Shown: one piece after another, positions 9,201 through 17,909 of the stretch | How the letters are laid out: each line of letters begins with the position of its first letter | How positions within the stretch are numbered: position 1 is the first letter of the stretch | Assembly: GCA_025462645.1 (NCBI GenBank) | Contig: JAOAPB010000001.1 | Location: 62,001 to 126,000 of the forward strand | Length of the DNA stretch: 64,000 nt | Origin: Edaphobacter sp. | Lineage (GTDB): Bacteria; Acidobacteriota; Terriglobia; Terriglobales; Acidobacteriaceae | Direction: 5' to 3' | Made by a program: the position numbers and the translations under genes | Notes under the pieces: generated by a model | Told to the model about the DNA's origin: nothing | Databases searched by the model: none | Seen by the model: the letters and a program-made list of their open reading frames with translations, nothing else

Positions 9201-10356
9201 TGGAGACTTGAATGCTGGCCTGCGCGAAGCCTGAAAGGAAGGACGCGGGAATAATAGCGGTCAACTGTTTTGCATTGACATAAGTAGTGGCAAGGGCGGT
9301 GTTGTTCCACTTTACGACGGAGTCCGCGAAGAAGCCGTTTCCCGAGACGGTGATCTTGGTATCCGGACTACCCGCCGTTGCATAGTTGGGCGAGATGCTG
9401 AAGCTCAGCGTCGGCGTAACGACCGAGACCGTCGCGGCGTTTGACTGGACAACCGGCGTGCCGGGATTACTCACAACGAGCTGAATGGAACCTGCAGCCG
9501 CAAAGAAAGTTGATGCCAGGGAGACGGTGATGTTCGTTCCATTTTGGCTGGTGACAGGAACAAAGGTGCCGTTCGCCTGTACTGTTGCGTTCGCCGAAAA
9601 GCCGCTTCCGGAGATGCTGATCGAGGTCGGCACGTTGGAAGAGGTGTTGACCGCAACGCTCGACGGGTTGACCGAAAGGATTGTCGGGACAGTTGCCGCA
9701 ATCACCAGTTCAGTTGGCGTCGTGTTGCTGCCTCCGGGACCTGGATTATTGACCGAGATCTGCCCCGAGCCAAAGCTCTGCAGATCGGCTGCCGTAAGCG
9801 AAACCTGGAGTGTTGTTCCGTTGACGAAGGTAGTCGGTCGCGCCGCACCGTTGTACATCACCACGGAATTCGCCTCAAATCCACTTCCGTTGACAGTGAT
9901 GGTCGCTGGAACGCCTTGGGGAGTGCTACTGGGCGAAACTCCAGTCACCGCCGGTGTAGGGCTCATGATAGAGAACTTGGACGGGTCAGAACTGCCGCCT
10001 CCCGGCGACGGATTCGAAAATACAAGGTTCGCCACCTGCCCAGCTGTGAGCGCAGACGCAGGCACCGCCACCTGCAGGCTGGTTGCGCTGACATAGGTCG
10101 TCTGCAACGCAGCACCATTCAAGGTCGCAGCCGTGGAGGAGATATATCCGGTCCCTGTAACGGTAAGCGTCTGCGAAGGAGAGCCTGCGAGAACATTGGT
10201 GGGCGAGATCGATGTAATCGTCGGAGCTGGATTATTTGCAGGGGCAACAGGAGATACCGGCGCGGTAGGAGAAGAGGGAGAACTGCTGCCACTGCAACCG
10301 GCAAGCAGGGAAAGAGTAAGAGTTGATCCAACCAGAAGCAGAACACCGTGGCGCAC
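6247..10356 (-). CDS. Giant lipoprotein with IPT/TIG, propeller and DUF11 domains
   Basis: 1369 residues starting at GTG 10356 after a GGGGG tract. A lipoprotein signal with lipobox LLAGC (Cys about residue 21) precedes a Ser/Pro linker. About four IPT/TIG immunoglobulin-like repeats follow (roughly 45-400; each begins like PTITSISPTNVLAGS and ends SNPSPGGGSS). Next come a beta-propeller-like region (about 405-760), a DUF11-type adhesion repeat (about 765-855), another IPT/TIG (865-950), a second propeller (955-1270) and a final IPT/TIG (1290-1369). It is probably anchored in the outer membrane and exposed, acting in adhesion or carbohydrate binding; that role is inferred. The gene stands alone with its own terminator. 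Confidence 0.85.
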   Translation of the reverse strand: MRHGVLLLVGSTLTLSLLAGCSGSSSPSSPTAPVSPVAPANNPAPTITSISPTNVLAGSPSQTLTVTGTGYISSTAATLNGAALQTTYVSATSLQVAVPASALTAGQVANLVFSNPSPGGGSSDPSKFSIMSPTPAVTGVSPSSTPQGVPATITVNGSGFEANSVVMYNGAARPTTFVNGTTLQVSLTAADLQSFGSGQISVNNPGPGGSNTTPTELVIAATVPTILSVNPSSVAVNTSSNVPTSISISGSGFSANATVQANGTFVPVTSQNGTNITVSLASTFFAAAGSIQLVVSNPGTPVVQSNAATVSVVTPTLSFSISPNYATAGSPDTKITVSGNGFFADSVVKWNNTALATTYVNAKQLTAIIPASFLSGFAQASIQVSTPESPGQTLPPQPFTTFLALPINDIVYNAVDGLIYASIAGSAGEGLGNTIAGIDPTSGVIVKTIFVGSEPTRMALSSDGTQLFVGLNGAGAVRQVNMTTGTAGIQFSLGGGPGVYNPPYTAQGLAVLPGQPNSVAVYGSNGIVTIFDSGVARAKTSTGLSVYFNQNSGSLSFGSSASTLYLNSQSTSANLYALTIDATGVTGATALGNGGGNSIQYDNNRLYLSSGVVLSASSGSQLGQFSTASTSGSPSTPVAAVGPVVSDSTLGRAWVVPSSLSYLTNANQIVAFNETTFNPVGSMPITGVGANLPSSYNNNVPADLIRWGQNGLAYRTASQLYVLQSPIVKDITTSPADLSVSIQAPATATTGTASSYTVQVANLGQSSAAGVTLTTVLPASVIGGTYTSSQGTCSGGGVLYCSFGAIANGGSATVTISITPTVAGSLTMTGSASSVSFDPVSSNNQANANTTVTGNAFNATPNVTQISPSLIQAGSSTTTLTVDGTGFTSGSSILWNGQMLTTTFISAGQMTATVDSTLIQNLGWAQVSVTTPTPGGGQSAGLPLHIYQLLNVPANVISFDPFTRKIYAALPSTSTTITGNSLVAIDPATGSVGPPIQVGSEPNLLSETSDGNYLFIGLSGAKSLGRFNLLNQTMDVTVPIVSTAFGSSGNVAATSIAAVPGTDSSVAVEFNSFNGIGIYDISGSTGAFRSKISRPYSGDNPVFTDATHFYAFDAYTSGAEFYRYSVDPTGVTLIDGTTLNGFGGFGGKLAVDGGLVFGSSGGIINPSTTPPSQVAVLPLGNGTSSTSLSGGGVIPYQAESKAFVIGVNTAGTAAYYLERFDTLHFTQEQQIQLPGNSVSSLPGIRFGQDGLAYVVPRTTTSNTPQIFLLRGPFVVPAEATTNPAPTLSSTDQATIAVGSSNLYLTVTGTGFLPGAVVLWNGSPRTTTFIDNAHLQVAIAGADLASAQTIPLASQNPGSGNSNSLTVTVQ

Positions 10357-10669
10357 AAGTCCCCCAAAAAAGACAAAGATCGTTCCGGAGAACGACCAGC
10401 GGAGGTAAGGACTTAGGCCACCCGTGCTGCTCTGTTTTATCGGAAGCGTTCCGATAGTATCGGGAAACCGCTGCGCTGCCTAGTCATTTTTAGGACAAAT
10501 CATCCCTTGAGGCTTGTGGAAGTACTACACTCTCAGTTGCTAATAAATCGACGGGCACTCACCGAGCTTTCCTGCAAGGCGGACGCATCAACAAGAGTCG
10601 TTCGTGGGGAAGTTCGAAACGAAAGAATAGGTCCTGCTGTAAGCTGCTCAAAACACAGGGACAAGTAAA
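10357..10669. promoter_or_regulatory. Promoter region of the lipoprotein gene with nested palindromes
   Basis: 313 bp without a gene between the lipoprotein start and the tRNA. Two overlapping dyads, TCGGAAGCGTTCCGA (10440-10454) and CCGATAGTATCGG (10451-10463), share the TCCGA centre, and CGTTCCGGAGAACG lies at 10381-10394. These could be operator half-sites for the lipoprotein gene. No clear -35/-10 pair was identified. Confidence 0.35.
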
Positions 10670-10746
10670 TGGTCGGGACGACTAGATTCGAACTAGCGAC
10701 CTCACCCACCCCAAGGGTGCGCTCTACCAGGCTGAGCCACGTCCCG
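10670..10746 (-). tRNA. tRNA-Pro (anticodon GGG)
   Basis: 77 nt on the minus strand. The acceptor arms CGGGACG and CGTCCCG pair perfectly, the discriminator is A and CCA is encoded. The D-arm block is GGCTCAGCCTGGTAGAGC; the anticodon stem CACCC/GGGTG encloses loop TTGGGGT, giving anticodon GGG; the T-arm carries GTTCGAATC. It reads CCC and CCU proline codons. Confidence 0.97.
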
Positions 10747-10835
10747 ACTGTGTTTGCACATCGTTCAGGCGAACGACGGTGGGGTATGTTGCAGTACTCA
10801 GTGTACACGAGTTGTTGGGCTAATTTATCCCTGGT

Positions 10836-11108
10836 TTAGGTGGTGGGGGCTACGTATTCCTTGGGTAGAGAGCCGCCTTCGCCGAAGAAGAAGTCGTTCA
10901 TCTGCTCCACGAGGAACTCCTGTGCTTCGCGAGTCCAGGGTTGCAGGCGGTATTCGTTGAGGAGCATCTTCTGGCGCTCTACCCACTCGCCCCATGCCTT
11001 TTTGCTGACGTTTTTGTAGATCTTCTGGCCGAAGTCGGAGTCGAAGGGGGGTTCGTCCAGACCTTCCATCTCGGCTTTGTACTTTGTGCAGAACACCATA
11101 TGCGCCAT
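10836..11108 (-). CDS. yggX: Probable Fe(2+)-trafficking protein YggX
   Basis: 90 residues, the family's usual length. MVFCTKYKAEMEGLDEPP near the start carries the conserved cysteine, and KIYKNVSKKAWGEW and LNEYRL are the family's core motifs. In enterobacteria YggX protects Fe-S enzymes from oxidative damage and is thought to handle labile iron in the cytoplasm. AAGGAG lies 9-10 nt before ATG 11108. It follows rnr on the same strand after about 190 bp with a hairpin, so it probably has its own promoter. Confidence 0.93.
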   Translation of the reverse strand: MAHMVFCTKYKAEMEGLDEPPFDSDFGQKIYKNVSKKAWGEWVERQKMLLNEYRLQPWTREAQEFLVEQMNDFFFGEGGSLPKEYVAPTT

Positions 11109-11260
11109 TTTTCGTCAGCTCCTTTTGGTATTTTACGCGGAAAAAAGTTGGTGTGGCGGAATGCTGTTTTTCGGGGGTTTTCTGTGAAAAGTAGCGCCAG
11201 AACGTGGTGATTTTGTGGCCGGAATGCGGTGGAATGCGTGGCTATTGTGGACAGCGGAGC

Positions 11261-11286
11261 GCATGTTTTCGACAGCGAAAACATGC
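11261..11286 (-). terminator. Perfect hairpin after rnr
   Basis: GCATGTTTTCG and CGAAAACATGC pair perfectly around a 4-nt loop, 8 bp after the rnr stop codon. T-runs inside the stem rather than after it make it an atypical terminator; it may instead protect the 3' end of the transcript. Confidence 0.55.
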
Positions 11287-11294
11287 CACCTTTC

Positions 11295-14279
11295 TCAGGT
11301 TTTTTTTCGCTTGCCCTTGGCCTTCTTATTGCGCTCGCGAGCCTTGGATTTGGTCTTGCCGGCCTTGCCGGAGCGGTTGGGGCTGGTGTGGGGTGTGCCG
11401 GGTTCGGCTGCTCGGGCGGCCTTGCCTTTGCGTGGCTTCGTGGCGCCTCCACCCACCTTAGGCGCATAAAGCCGCGTCGAAGATGGGGCTCCCGGTTCTT
11501 CCGATGGGAGGAGGGCGAACTGGAGGCGGCGCTGCTGGCGATCGATTCGATCGAGCAGGACGTGGACGCGCTGGCCCATCTTGAAGACCCGGCCGTTGCG
11601 GGTGCCTACGATCTGACGGTCGGTGTCGCGGAAGATGTAGCGGTCGTCCTGCAGGGTGGCGATGGGGACCAGGCCCTCGATGAAGAGGTCGTCCAGCTCG
11701 ACGAAGAAGCCGTACTTGGTGCAGGAGAGGATGATGGCGTGGAAGTCCTCGCCTACGCGGTCCTGCATGAACTTGATCTTCTTCCACTCGATGAGCTCGC
11801 GCTCGGCGTCGTCGGCGCGGCGCTCGGACTGGCTGGACTCGGCGGCGATGGCTTCGAGTTCCTCTTCGGGGAGGGGTGGGGGGGTGGAGGGGTCGTCGTC
11901 TTGATGACGTGTGGGGTGTTGAGAGAGTGCGGTCGTGCTGCGCACGATGCCCACCTTAGGCGCATGATGCCGCGCCGAAGATGGGGCACCCGGTTCTTTG
12001 GCGCTCCGATCGTGTTTACTGCTTTTGGTTGTGGCTTTCTCGCCCCAGGGTTGGGGTTCGGTGCTTAGGATGGCTGCGCCCTGAGGGTCGGCTCCGGACT
12101 GGAGGAGGTCGCGCAGGAGGCGGTGGACGATGAGGTCGGGGTAGCGGCGGATGGGTGAGGTGAAGTGGGTGTAGCTGGGGGAGGCGAGGGCGAAGTGGCC
12201 TACGTTCTTCTCGCTGTAGCGGGCCTGTTTGAGGGAGCGCAGCATGAGGTAGGAGAGGATGCGCTCCTCGGGCTTGCCTTCAATCTTGGCAGTAAGACGC
12301 TGATACATCTGCGGGGTTACGGGGATGGACTCGGCTACTTCGTGAGTCTTGGCCTGTCGGTTGGTTCCTCTGCTGTCGCGGCGGTCGCCCCTGGTCTGGA
12401 TGCGCTTGACGGGGAGGCTGCTGAAGCCGAGGGAGTAGCCGAACTGGCTGGCGGTCTCTTCGAAGTCGATGATGCGCTTGGGGTCGGGCGTCTCGTGGAT
12501 CCGGTAGATGCCGGGGATGCCGTGGGCCTCGATCCAGTGGGCGACGCACTCGTTGGCCGAGAGCATGAACTCCTCGATGAGGCGGTGGGACCAACCGCGC
12601 TGAGAGCGGACCACGGACTGCATATTGCCGTTGGGATCGAAGAGGATGACGGGCTCCGGGAGGTCGAAGTCGATGGAGCCGCGACGGTGGCGCTTGGCGT
12701 TGAGCTTGAGGGCGAGCTGGTACATCTGCTGGATGGCGGGCTCGATCTCCGACCAGTAGGCATCGAGGTATCTGGTGTACTCGGGGCTGATGCCGTCGAT
12801 GGGCTTGTTATCCAGAATTGCCTGGACGAGGGTATAGGTGAGGCGAGCTTTGGAGCGGATGATTCCCTCGCAGACCTTGTATCCGAGTATCTCGCCGCGT
12901 GCGTCGATCTCCATGATGCAGGAGAGGACGAGGCGGTCTTCTTCGGGCCGGAGGCTGCACATGCCCGAGGAGAGATCGGGTGGCAGCATGGGGATGGCGC
13001 GGTCGGGGAAGTAGACGGAGGTACCGCGCAGGCGAGCTTCAAGGTCGAGCGCGGTGCCGGGACGGACGTAGTGGCTGACGTCGGCGATGTGGACCTGGAG
13101 CTGCCAGTTGCCGTTGGGGAGAGGCTGGACGAGGACGGCGTCGTCGAAGTCGCGGGCGGTCTCGCCGTCGATGGTGACGATGGGGAGACCGCGGAAGTCG
13201 CGGCGGGGAGAGACGGGGCCGGGTTGAGGGAGTACGGTCGTGCTCCGCACGATGCCCACCTTAGGCGCATGAAGCCGCGCCGAAGATGGGGCACCCGGTT
13301 CTGTGGCTTCCGAATCTTCTGCGGCTGGTTCTGATATTGGCAGGGCGGCGGAGGCGGCGGCCTCGGCGAGGACGTTGGTGGGGAAGACGTGCGGGAGGTG
13401 GTGCTTGCGGATGATGATCTCGACATCGACCCCGAAGGCATCGGGTGGACCCAGGACTTCGAGAACACGGCCACGGGCGGGGCGACCCGGCGTGGGGAAG
13501 TCGGTGATCTCGACATCGACGGCGAGACCTTCGAGGGGATTGTGGCTATCTTCCCGGTCGAGGTCGCTCCAGCTTCTCTGTTGAAGCTGGGCTTCTTCGC
13601 CGAGAACGCGGTGCGGCGTCTCCTTTGGAGTTGCCGGGATCTCCGCTCCCTCGGGGATGAGGATGGGCTGGGTCATGCGCTCGTCGAGCGGCGTGACGTA
13701 GTTGCCGTTGATGAGCGGCATGTGTTCCCACGTGCTGCCGCGACGATGCGAGCGGGCGTAGTGGAAGATGCCGACGACAGTGGGGTTGCGGCGGGTGAGG
13801 ACGCGGGCTACGCGGCCGGAGCGTCGACCATCGCGGCCGGGAGGAGCCTCGTCTACGAGGACCTCGTCGCCCTGCATGGCTCCGTTGAGCTCGTTGGGAG
13901 GGATGAAGAGATCGTCGTCGCGGTTGGTGCTGCCATTGGGCCGGACGAAGGCGTAGCCGTCGCGGTGGAGGTCGATACGACCGGCCAGGAGGCGGTCGCG
14001 AGTGGCTCGGTGCTCCTGCGGCAGGTCGGCAACGCCATGTGGCGGACGGGCTGTCTTTTCCGGAGCGGCGGCAGGGATGCTCCATTGCTCGCTCTCGGTT
14101 TTAACGAGGTCGCCGCGTGAGGTGATGCGGGCTAACTGCTCGAGCAGGAGGCGGCGTTCACGGCCACCGCCCAGGCCGAGCTCGCGGACGAGCTGTTTGT
14201 AGCCGGCGCGATGCCCGGCGGAGCGCTCGATGCGGCGGATGAGTTCACGATCGCTTTGCGGATATGGGTGGTCAGACAT
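11295..14279 (-). CDS. rnr: Ribonuclease R, with three inserted repeat segments
   Basis: 994 residues, longer than the usual 750-820. Order: N-terminal winged-helix segment (1-60), cold-shock domains, RNB exonuclease domain with the metal-binding motif DGETARDFDDA (about 370), S1 domain (about 840-923), and a Lys-rich tail. It degrades structured RNA from the 3' end in the cytoplasm. Part of the extra length is a repeated peptide, EPGAPSSARLHAPKVG with small changes, at about 326-353, 760-787 and 926-943. The first copy precedes the RNB domain, the second lies in a loop near the RNB C-terminus and the third follows S1, so each avoids the folded cores. It is the second gene of an operon, 25 bp after the gene at 14305. 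Confidence 0.95.
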   Translation of the reverse strand: MSDHPYPQSDRELIRRIERSAGHRAGYKQLVRELGLGGGRERRLLLEQLARITSRGDLVKTESEQWSIPAAAPEKTARPPHGVADLPQEHRATRDRLLAGRIDLHRDGYAFVRPNGSTNRDDDLFIPPNELNGAMQGDEVLVDEAPPGRDGRRSGRVARVLTRRNPTVVGIFHYARSHRRGSTWEHMPLINGNYVTPLDERMTQPILIPEGAEIPATPKETPHRVLGEEAQLQQRSWSDLDREDSHNPLEGLAVDVEITDFPTPGRPARGRVLEVLGPPDAFGVDVEIIIRKHHLPHVFPTNVLAEAAASAALPISEPAAEDSEATEPGAPSSARLHAPKVGIVRSTTVLPQPGPVSPRRDFRGLPIVTIDGETARDFDDAVLVQPLPNGNWQLQVHIADVSHYVRPGTALDLEARLRGTSVYFPDRAIPMLPPDLSSGMCSLRPEEDRLVLSCIMEIDARGEILGYKVCEGIIRSKARLTYTLVQAILDNKPIDGISPEYTRYLDAYWSEIEPAIQQMYQLALKLNAKRHRRGSIDFDLPEPVILFDPNGNMQSVVRSQRGWSHRLIEEFMLSANECVAHWIEAHGIPGIYRIHETPDPKRIIDFEETASQFGYSLGFSSLPVKRIQTRGDRRDSRGTNRQAKTHEVAESIPVTPQMYQRLTAKIEGKPEERILSYLMLRSLKQARYSEKNVGHFALASPSYTHFTSPIRRYPDLIVHRLLRDLLQSGADPQGAAILSTEPQPWGEKATTKSSKHDRSAKEPGAPSSARHHAPKVGIVRSTTALSQHPTRHQDDDPSTPPPLPEEELEAIAAESSQSERRADDAERELIEWKKIKFMQDRVGEDFHAIILSCTKYGFFVELDDLFIEGLVPIATLQDDRYIFRDTDRQIVGTRNGRVFKMGQRVHVLLDRIDRQQRRLQFALLPSEEPGAPSSTRLYAPKVGGGATKPRKGKAARAAEPGTPHTSPNRSGKAGKTKSKARERNKKAKGKRKKT
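11450..11500 (-). repeat. Intragenic palindromic element, copy 3 (short)
   Basis: The shorter form of the RNase R element: only the first hairpin (GTCGAAGATGGG paired with CCCACCTTAGGCGC on the + strand) is kept. It encodes EPGAPSSTRLYAPKVG just after the S1 domain. Confidence 0.8.
11917..12000 (-). repeat. Intragenic palindromic element, copy 2
   Basis: About 80 bp, nearly identical to copy 1. Hairpin 1 has arms CCCATCTT-GGCGC and GCGCC-AAGGTGGG; hairpin 2 has arms CGTGC and GCACG. It encodes EPGAPSSARHHAPKVG then IVRSTTAL in RNase R, in a loop near the end of the RNB domain. Confidence 0.85.
13221..13302 (-). repeat. Intragenic palindromic element, copy 1
   Basis: About 80 bp forming two hairpins (coding strand CCCATCTTCGGCGC with GCGCCTAAGGTGGG, then CGTGCGGAGCACG). 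It adds EPGAPSSARLHAPKVG plus IVRSTTVL to RNase R in frame, just before the RNB domain. The reading frame is kept in all three copies. Confidence 0.85.
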
Positions 14280-14304
14280 CTATCAGAAGGATAGCGCGCA
14301 ATCG

Positions 14305-15153
14305 TCAGCGTCGCGCGTCGAGGGAGATGGGTTCGGCCTTGAGGATCATGGCTGCCTGCTCAAGTGTGGTGGCGGGAGGAGTGCGGCGGAAGTCGCTCTT
14401 CACCTCGTCCTCCTGCTCGCCGATGTTTTTGAAGAGGAGGGCGCGGCCCTGGATGTGCACGTGCGACTCGACGATCTGCCAGACGCGCGGGGAGAGTTCG
14501 CGACGCTCGACATTGAAGGTGCCTCCCTGAGCCAGATGACCGAAGATTCCCCAGCCGAACTTGACGTCGTGGATGAGCTTTCCCCTGATGGACTGGATAC
14601 GGTTCTGCGGTTTGCTGACGACGATCTCGCCAGCCATGGCTGAGAAGACACGGGCCTCCATGGAGGGCGCGTTGAAGTTGGGACTAGGCGTGAAGGCGAG
14701 AGCTATGGCATCGGGGGTTTCGCCCTTAATGGTCCACAGGAAGGCATCGGGCAACAGGCGGAGCATGTCCTCGGCGCGCTTGTCATCCTGCTCTCCGTCT
14801 TTGCGCTGCTTGGCCTGTTGTGCCGGGTCGTTGATGAAGGCCTGGATACGCGCATCCTCGGCTTTGAGCTGCTCCGGAGTGAGAGGCTGACCGTTCTGCT
14901 TCAGCTTCTTCTTGACGGAGCCATGGTCTGTTTCGACGACGTAGTAGAGGAACTCGCCGTCGGGCCTGCGATTGAGGTCGCGGTACTGCCAGCGGGAGTG
15001 GTCGTCGCGATCGGCAGCGAGCTCGGTCTGCACCGCAGTGCGCACAAGCTCCTGCGCGTGCGTGTCCTGCTGCGGTTGGGCATGCAGACCGAGCGTTGCG
15101 AGGGAGAGAACAAAAGCACAAATAATGAAACCAAATCGCATCCGTACAGGCAT
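14305..15153 (-). CDS. Conserved exported protein of unknown function, 282 aa
   Basis: An N-terminal signal peptide (residues 1-25, ending near GLHAQPQ) precedes a soluble domain. The mature part has an acidic/basic helical stretch about residues 80-130 (many Glu, Lys, Gln) and a C-terminal block with EARVFSAMAGEIVV, GWGIFGHLAQGGTFNV and HVHIQGRALLFKNI. It resembles uncharacterised secreted proteins common in acidobacteria. A second ATG at 15141 is an equally good start. It lies directly upstream of rnr with 25 bp between, so they are likely cotranscribed. No function is assigned. Confidence 0.75.
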   Translation of the reverse strand: MPVRMRFGFIICAFVLSLATLGLHAQPQQDTHAQELVRTAVQTELAADRDDHSRWQYRDLNRRPDGEFLYYVVETDHGSVKKKLKQNGQPLTPEQLKAEDARIQAFINDPAQQAKQRKDGEQDDKRAEDMLRLLPDAFLWTIKGETPDAIALAFTPSPNFNAPSMEARVFSAMAGEIVVSKPQNRIQSIRGKLIHDVKFGWGIFGHLAQGGTFNVERRELSPRVWQIVESHVHIQGRALLFKNIGEQEDEVKSDFRRTPPATTLEQAAMILKAEPISLDARR

Positions 15154-15273
15154 CGTCGTTTGACTCCTACTATTTCGGTTTGATGCATTTTGAGGCTAAC
15201 TCGTTCGCCGGGTCTTTTCTTTGCAGGCAGTTAGGCTAACGATAGCCTGTGAAGTCTAAGAGAACAGCCACTT

Positions 15274-16533
15274 CTACTGAACCCATTCGATGCGAACGGA
15301 CTTCTTGCCGAGGCGAAGGATGGGCCCCCCCTGAATGCGGTCGAGGCGTTCGGTTTTGCCGGAGAACTTCTGGCCGTTGATGCTTACGGCGTTCTCGGCG
15401 ATCTTACGATTGGCTTCACCGGTCGATGGCGCGAGACCGGCGAGGTGCAGGAGCTTCGCCATCTTGATAATGGTTCCGGGCTCTTCTGTAGATGGCGTGG
15501 ACAGCCCATCTTCGTTAAGCGCTACTTTGACGACGGGAACATCTTCGCTGACGCCGCGCTGCTGGAACTGCTTCGTCCAGTTCTCGGCGGCTGAGTCGGC
15601 CTCGGCCTGAGAGTGGAAGTCGCTGGTGATGGCATGGGCGAGGTTCTTCTTGGCCTGCATGGGGTGGAGCGCGCCGCCGTTTACGTCGGCATGCATCTTC
15701 GCGATCTCGGACTGACGGAGGTCGGTGAGGAGGGTCCAGTACTTCCACATGAGCTCGTCGGAGATGGACATGAGCTTGCCGTACATCTCAGAGGCAGGCT
15801 CGTGGATGCCGATGGCGTTGTTGAGCGACTTCGACATCTTCTGGACGCCGTCCAGGCCCTCCAATATCGGCACCATGAGGATGCTCTGCTGGGGCTGGCC
15901 GAAGTGCTTCTGGAGGTCACGACCACGCATGAGGTTGAACTTCTGATCGGTGCCGCCGAGCTCGACGTCACACTGGAGAGCGACGGAGTCGTAGCCCTGG
16001 GCGATGGGGTAGATCATCTCGTGCAGGGCGATGGGCTGCTCGTCGTTGAAGCGCTTGTGGAAGTCCTCGCGCTCGAGCATCTGTGAGACGGTGAACTGGG
16101 CGAGGAGCTTCACGAGGTCGTAGTAGCTGAGCTTGTCGAGCCACTCGGAGTTGTAGCGGACCTCGGTCTTGTGGGCGTCGAGGATCTTGAAGACCTGCTC
16201 CTTGTAGGTCTCGGCGTTGGCGGCGATCTGCTCGGGAGTGAGCGGCTTGCGGGTGACGTTGCGGCCGGTGGGGTCGCCGATGAGGGCTGTTGAGTCGCCG
16301 ATGAGGAAGATGACGGTGTGGCCGAGCTGCTGGAAGTGGCGCAGCTTGCGGATCAGGACGGTATGGCCGAGGTGGAGATCGGGGGCGGTGGGGTCGAAGC
16401 CGGCCTTGATGCGAAGGGGCTTGCCGGACGCGATGGACTGCTGGATGCGCTCTTTGAGTGCTTCGAGAGGGATGATCTCGGCGGCGCCTTTGGTGATGAG
16501 GTCGAGCTGGTCTTCAACGGAGGGAAAGGACAT
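15274..16533 (-). CDS. tyrS: Tyrosyl-tRNA synthetase
   Basis: 419 residues. The class I nucleotide-binding motif is HLGH (in [14 protein letters not shown]), and KMSKS occurs as [16 protein letters not shown]-terminal S4-like RNA-binding segment (about 355-415) contains [12 protein letters not shown]. It charges tRNA-Tyr with tyrosine in the cytoplasm. The motif spacing and [12 protein letters not shown] fit the TyrZ-like group. The start at 16533 is taken because homology begins at [10 protein letters not shown]; the open frame extends much further upstream but only as antisense to the next gene. No strong Shine-Dalgarno is visible. Confidence 0.95.
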   Translation of the reverse strand: MSFPSVEDQLDLITKGAAEIIPLEALKERIQQSIASGKPLRIKAGFDPTAPDLHLGHTVLIRKLRHFQQLGHTVIFLIGDSTALIGDPTGRNVTRKPLTPEQIAANAETYKEQVFKILDAHKTEVRYNSEWLDKLSYYDLVKLLAQFTVSQMLEREDFHKRFNDEQPIALHEMIYPIAQGYDSVALQCDVELGGTDQKFNLMRGRDLQKHFGQPQQSILMVPILEGLDGVQKMSKSLNNAIGIHEPASEMYGKLMSISDELMWKYWTLLTDLRQSEIAKMHADVNGGALHPMQAKKNLAHAITSDFHSQAEADSAAENWTKQFQQRGVSEDVPVVKVALNEDGLSTPSTEEPGTIIKMAKLLHLAGLAPSTGEANRKIAENAVSINGQKFSGKTERLDRIQGGPILRLGKKSVRIEWVQ

Positions 16534-16569
16534 ATCGTTTTTAAGTATAAAGATGCCTGAGGGATTCCG

Positions 16570-16980
16570 ATGCCGGATAAGAGACGGAGGCCTGAACGGA
16601 CGACTCCGCATAAGGACAAGATATGCAAGACGTGCGGGAGGACGTTTGCGTGGCAGAAGAGGTGGGAGAAGGACTGGGACATCGTGAAGTATTGCAGCGA
16701 TGCGTGTCGCGGGTATATGCCGCAGGGGGCGGATGGTGCTCTTGAGGCGGCGATTCTGGAGCTTCTGGCGGAGAGAGGCGCGGGGAAGACGATCTGCCCG
16801 TCGGAGGCGGCGAAGTTGGTGGGTGGGCTGGAGGCTCGACGGGACTGGGAGGGCTTGATGGAGCCTGCGCGGGAGGCGGCGCGACGGCTGGTGACGGCGG
16901 GGAAGGTCGTCGTGATGCAACATGGGAGGGTGGTCGATGCTTCTACTGCAAAAGGGGCGATTCGTCTGCGATTGCGTTAG
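16570..16980 (+). CDS. DUF2256-DUF3253 fusion protein
   Basis: 136 residues with two small domains. Residues 15-47 are a DUF2256-type zinc-ribbon-like segment: [14 protein letters not shown] then [10 protein letters not shown], with Cys pairs spaced for metal binding. Residues 57-135 are a DUF3253-type winged helix ([20 protein letters not shown]). Both families are uncharacterised and are often found fused. It may bind nucleic acid, which is inference. It is divergent from tyrS, with 36 bp between the starts, and is followed after 15 bp by the YjbR-like gene. Confidence 0.85.
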   Translation: MPDKRRRPERTTPHKDKICKTCGRTFAWQKRWEKDWDIVKYCSDACRGYMPQGADGALEAAILELLAERGAGKTICPSEAAKLVGGLEARRDWEGLMEPAREAARRLVTAGKVVVMQHGRVVDASTAKGAIRLRLR

Positions 16981-16995
16981 AAATATACTGTCGGC

Positions 16996-17433
16996 ATGGA
17001 TGCCGAGAGGGTGCGTGGGTTTCTGCTGGGATTACCGCATGTTGTCGAGACGATGCAGTGGGGCAACAATCTCGTCTTCTGGGTGGGCGACAAATCCATC
17101 GGCGGCAAGATGTTCGCGCTGGTGAACCTGGATGGCGATGGCAAGGCCGTGATCTCATATACTGCCGGTGCGGAGCGGTACGCGGAGCTGCTGGAGATCG
17201 AGGGCGTGATTCCGGCGCCTTATATGGCACGAATCTTCTGGGTGGCGGTGGAACGATGGGGAGTCTTTCGTCAGGGCCAGTGGGAGTCTGAGCTGCGGGC
17301 GGCGTATGAGATCACCTTGGCGAAGTTACCTCCGCGGACGCGTGCGGTGCTGGCGATGCCCCTGAAGGAGCAGAAAACGCTGCTTCGCGAGCGCAAGGCT
17401 CTGCTCGCGAAGCGTGCTGCGGCTAAAGGCTGA
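16996..17433 (+). CDS. MmcQ/YjbR family protein
   Basis: 145 residues of the MmcQ/YjbR (CyaY-like fold) family: [20 protein letters not shown] at the start, GGKMFALV, then [12 protein letters not shown] and a basic C-terminus. Members are small cytoplasmic proteins with a double-wing DNA-binding-like structure and unknown function. The 15-bp spacing suggests translation coupled to the gene at 16570. Confidence 0.88.
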   Translation: MDAERVRGFLLGLPHVVETMQWGNNLVFWVGDKSIGGKMFALVNLDGDGKAVISYTAGAERYAELLEIEGVIPAPYMARIFWVAVERWGVFRQGQWESELRAAYEITLAKLPPRTRAVLAMPLKEQKTLLRERKALLAKRAAAKG

Positions 17434-17447
17434 CGGCCAAGCGGTGT

Positions 17448-17819
17448 CTACGCTGAAAAGATGTCACCGAAGTGATGACGATAGGCGTAGATCAGAAAGA
17501 CCTCGAGCGCGGCGACCAAGAGTGCCATGCCAATGCCCTGAGGCAGCAGGGTGATGTGGTAAAGCAGGATGACCACGATGATTGGGCCGAGGATGGTGAG
17601 CGCGATCCCGACGTAGCGGCCTATCAAGAGCAGCACACCTGCGATGACGTAGAGAATGCCGATGAAGGTAAACCATCCATGCGAGAACATGATTGTCGCC
17701 AGGGCTCCGGCATCGCCCGGCGGCAACTGGTTGGGGAGGAAGTGGAAGAAGATGTTGAGGCCAAAGACGGTGAACATAAGCCCGAGGAGGATACGGGCGA
17801 TGAGGGTAGCGATCTTCAT
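17448..17819 (-). CDS. DoxX-like inner-membrane protein
   Basis: 123 residues with four predicted membrane helices (about 4-22, 40-62, 66-88, 92-112), as in the DoxX family, including the N-terminal RILLGLMFTVFGLNIFF. Family members are small inner-membrane proteins, some linked to thiol and oxidative stress. ATG 17819 is preferred because AGGAG lies 8 nt upstream; the earlier TTG in frame overlaps that site. It is convergent with the YjbR-like gene (14 bp apart). Confidence 0.85.
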   Translation of the reverse strand: MKIATLIARILLGLMFTVFGLNIFFHFLPNQLPPGDAGALATIMFSHGWFTFIGILYVIAGVLLLIGRYVGIALTILGPIIVVILLYHITLLPQGIGMALLVAALEVFLIYAYRHHFGDIFSA

Positions 17820-17909
17820 GAGCAATTCTCCTGAGGGAATGTCTGCTGCATGCTACGGATGAGCCGGAAATACTTGCACCACAATAGTATGTTTGGATAG
17901 CGTCAGAGT

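Noticed and set aside
10533-10808. Open frame overlapping the tRNA
   Set aside because: It reads straight through tRNA-Pro, which is complete and certain.
12165-13334. Long + strand frame of 389 codons opposite rnr
   Set aside because: Antisense to a well-conserved RNase R; Gly/Val/Asp-rich composition typical of shadow frames.
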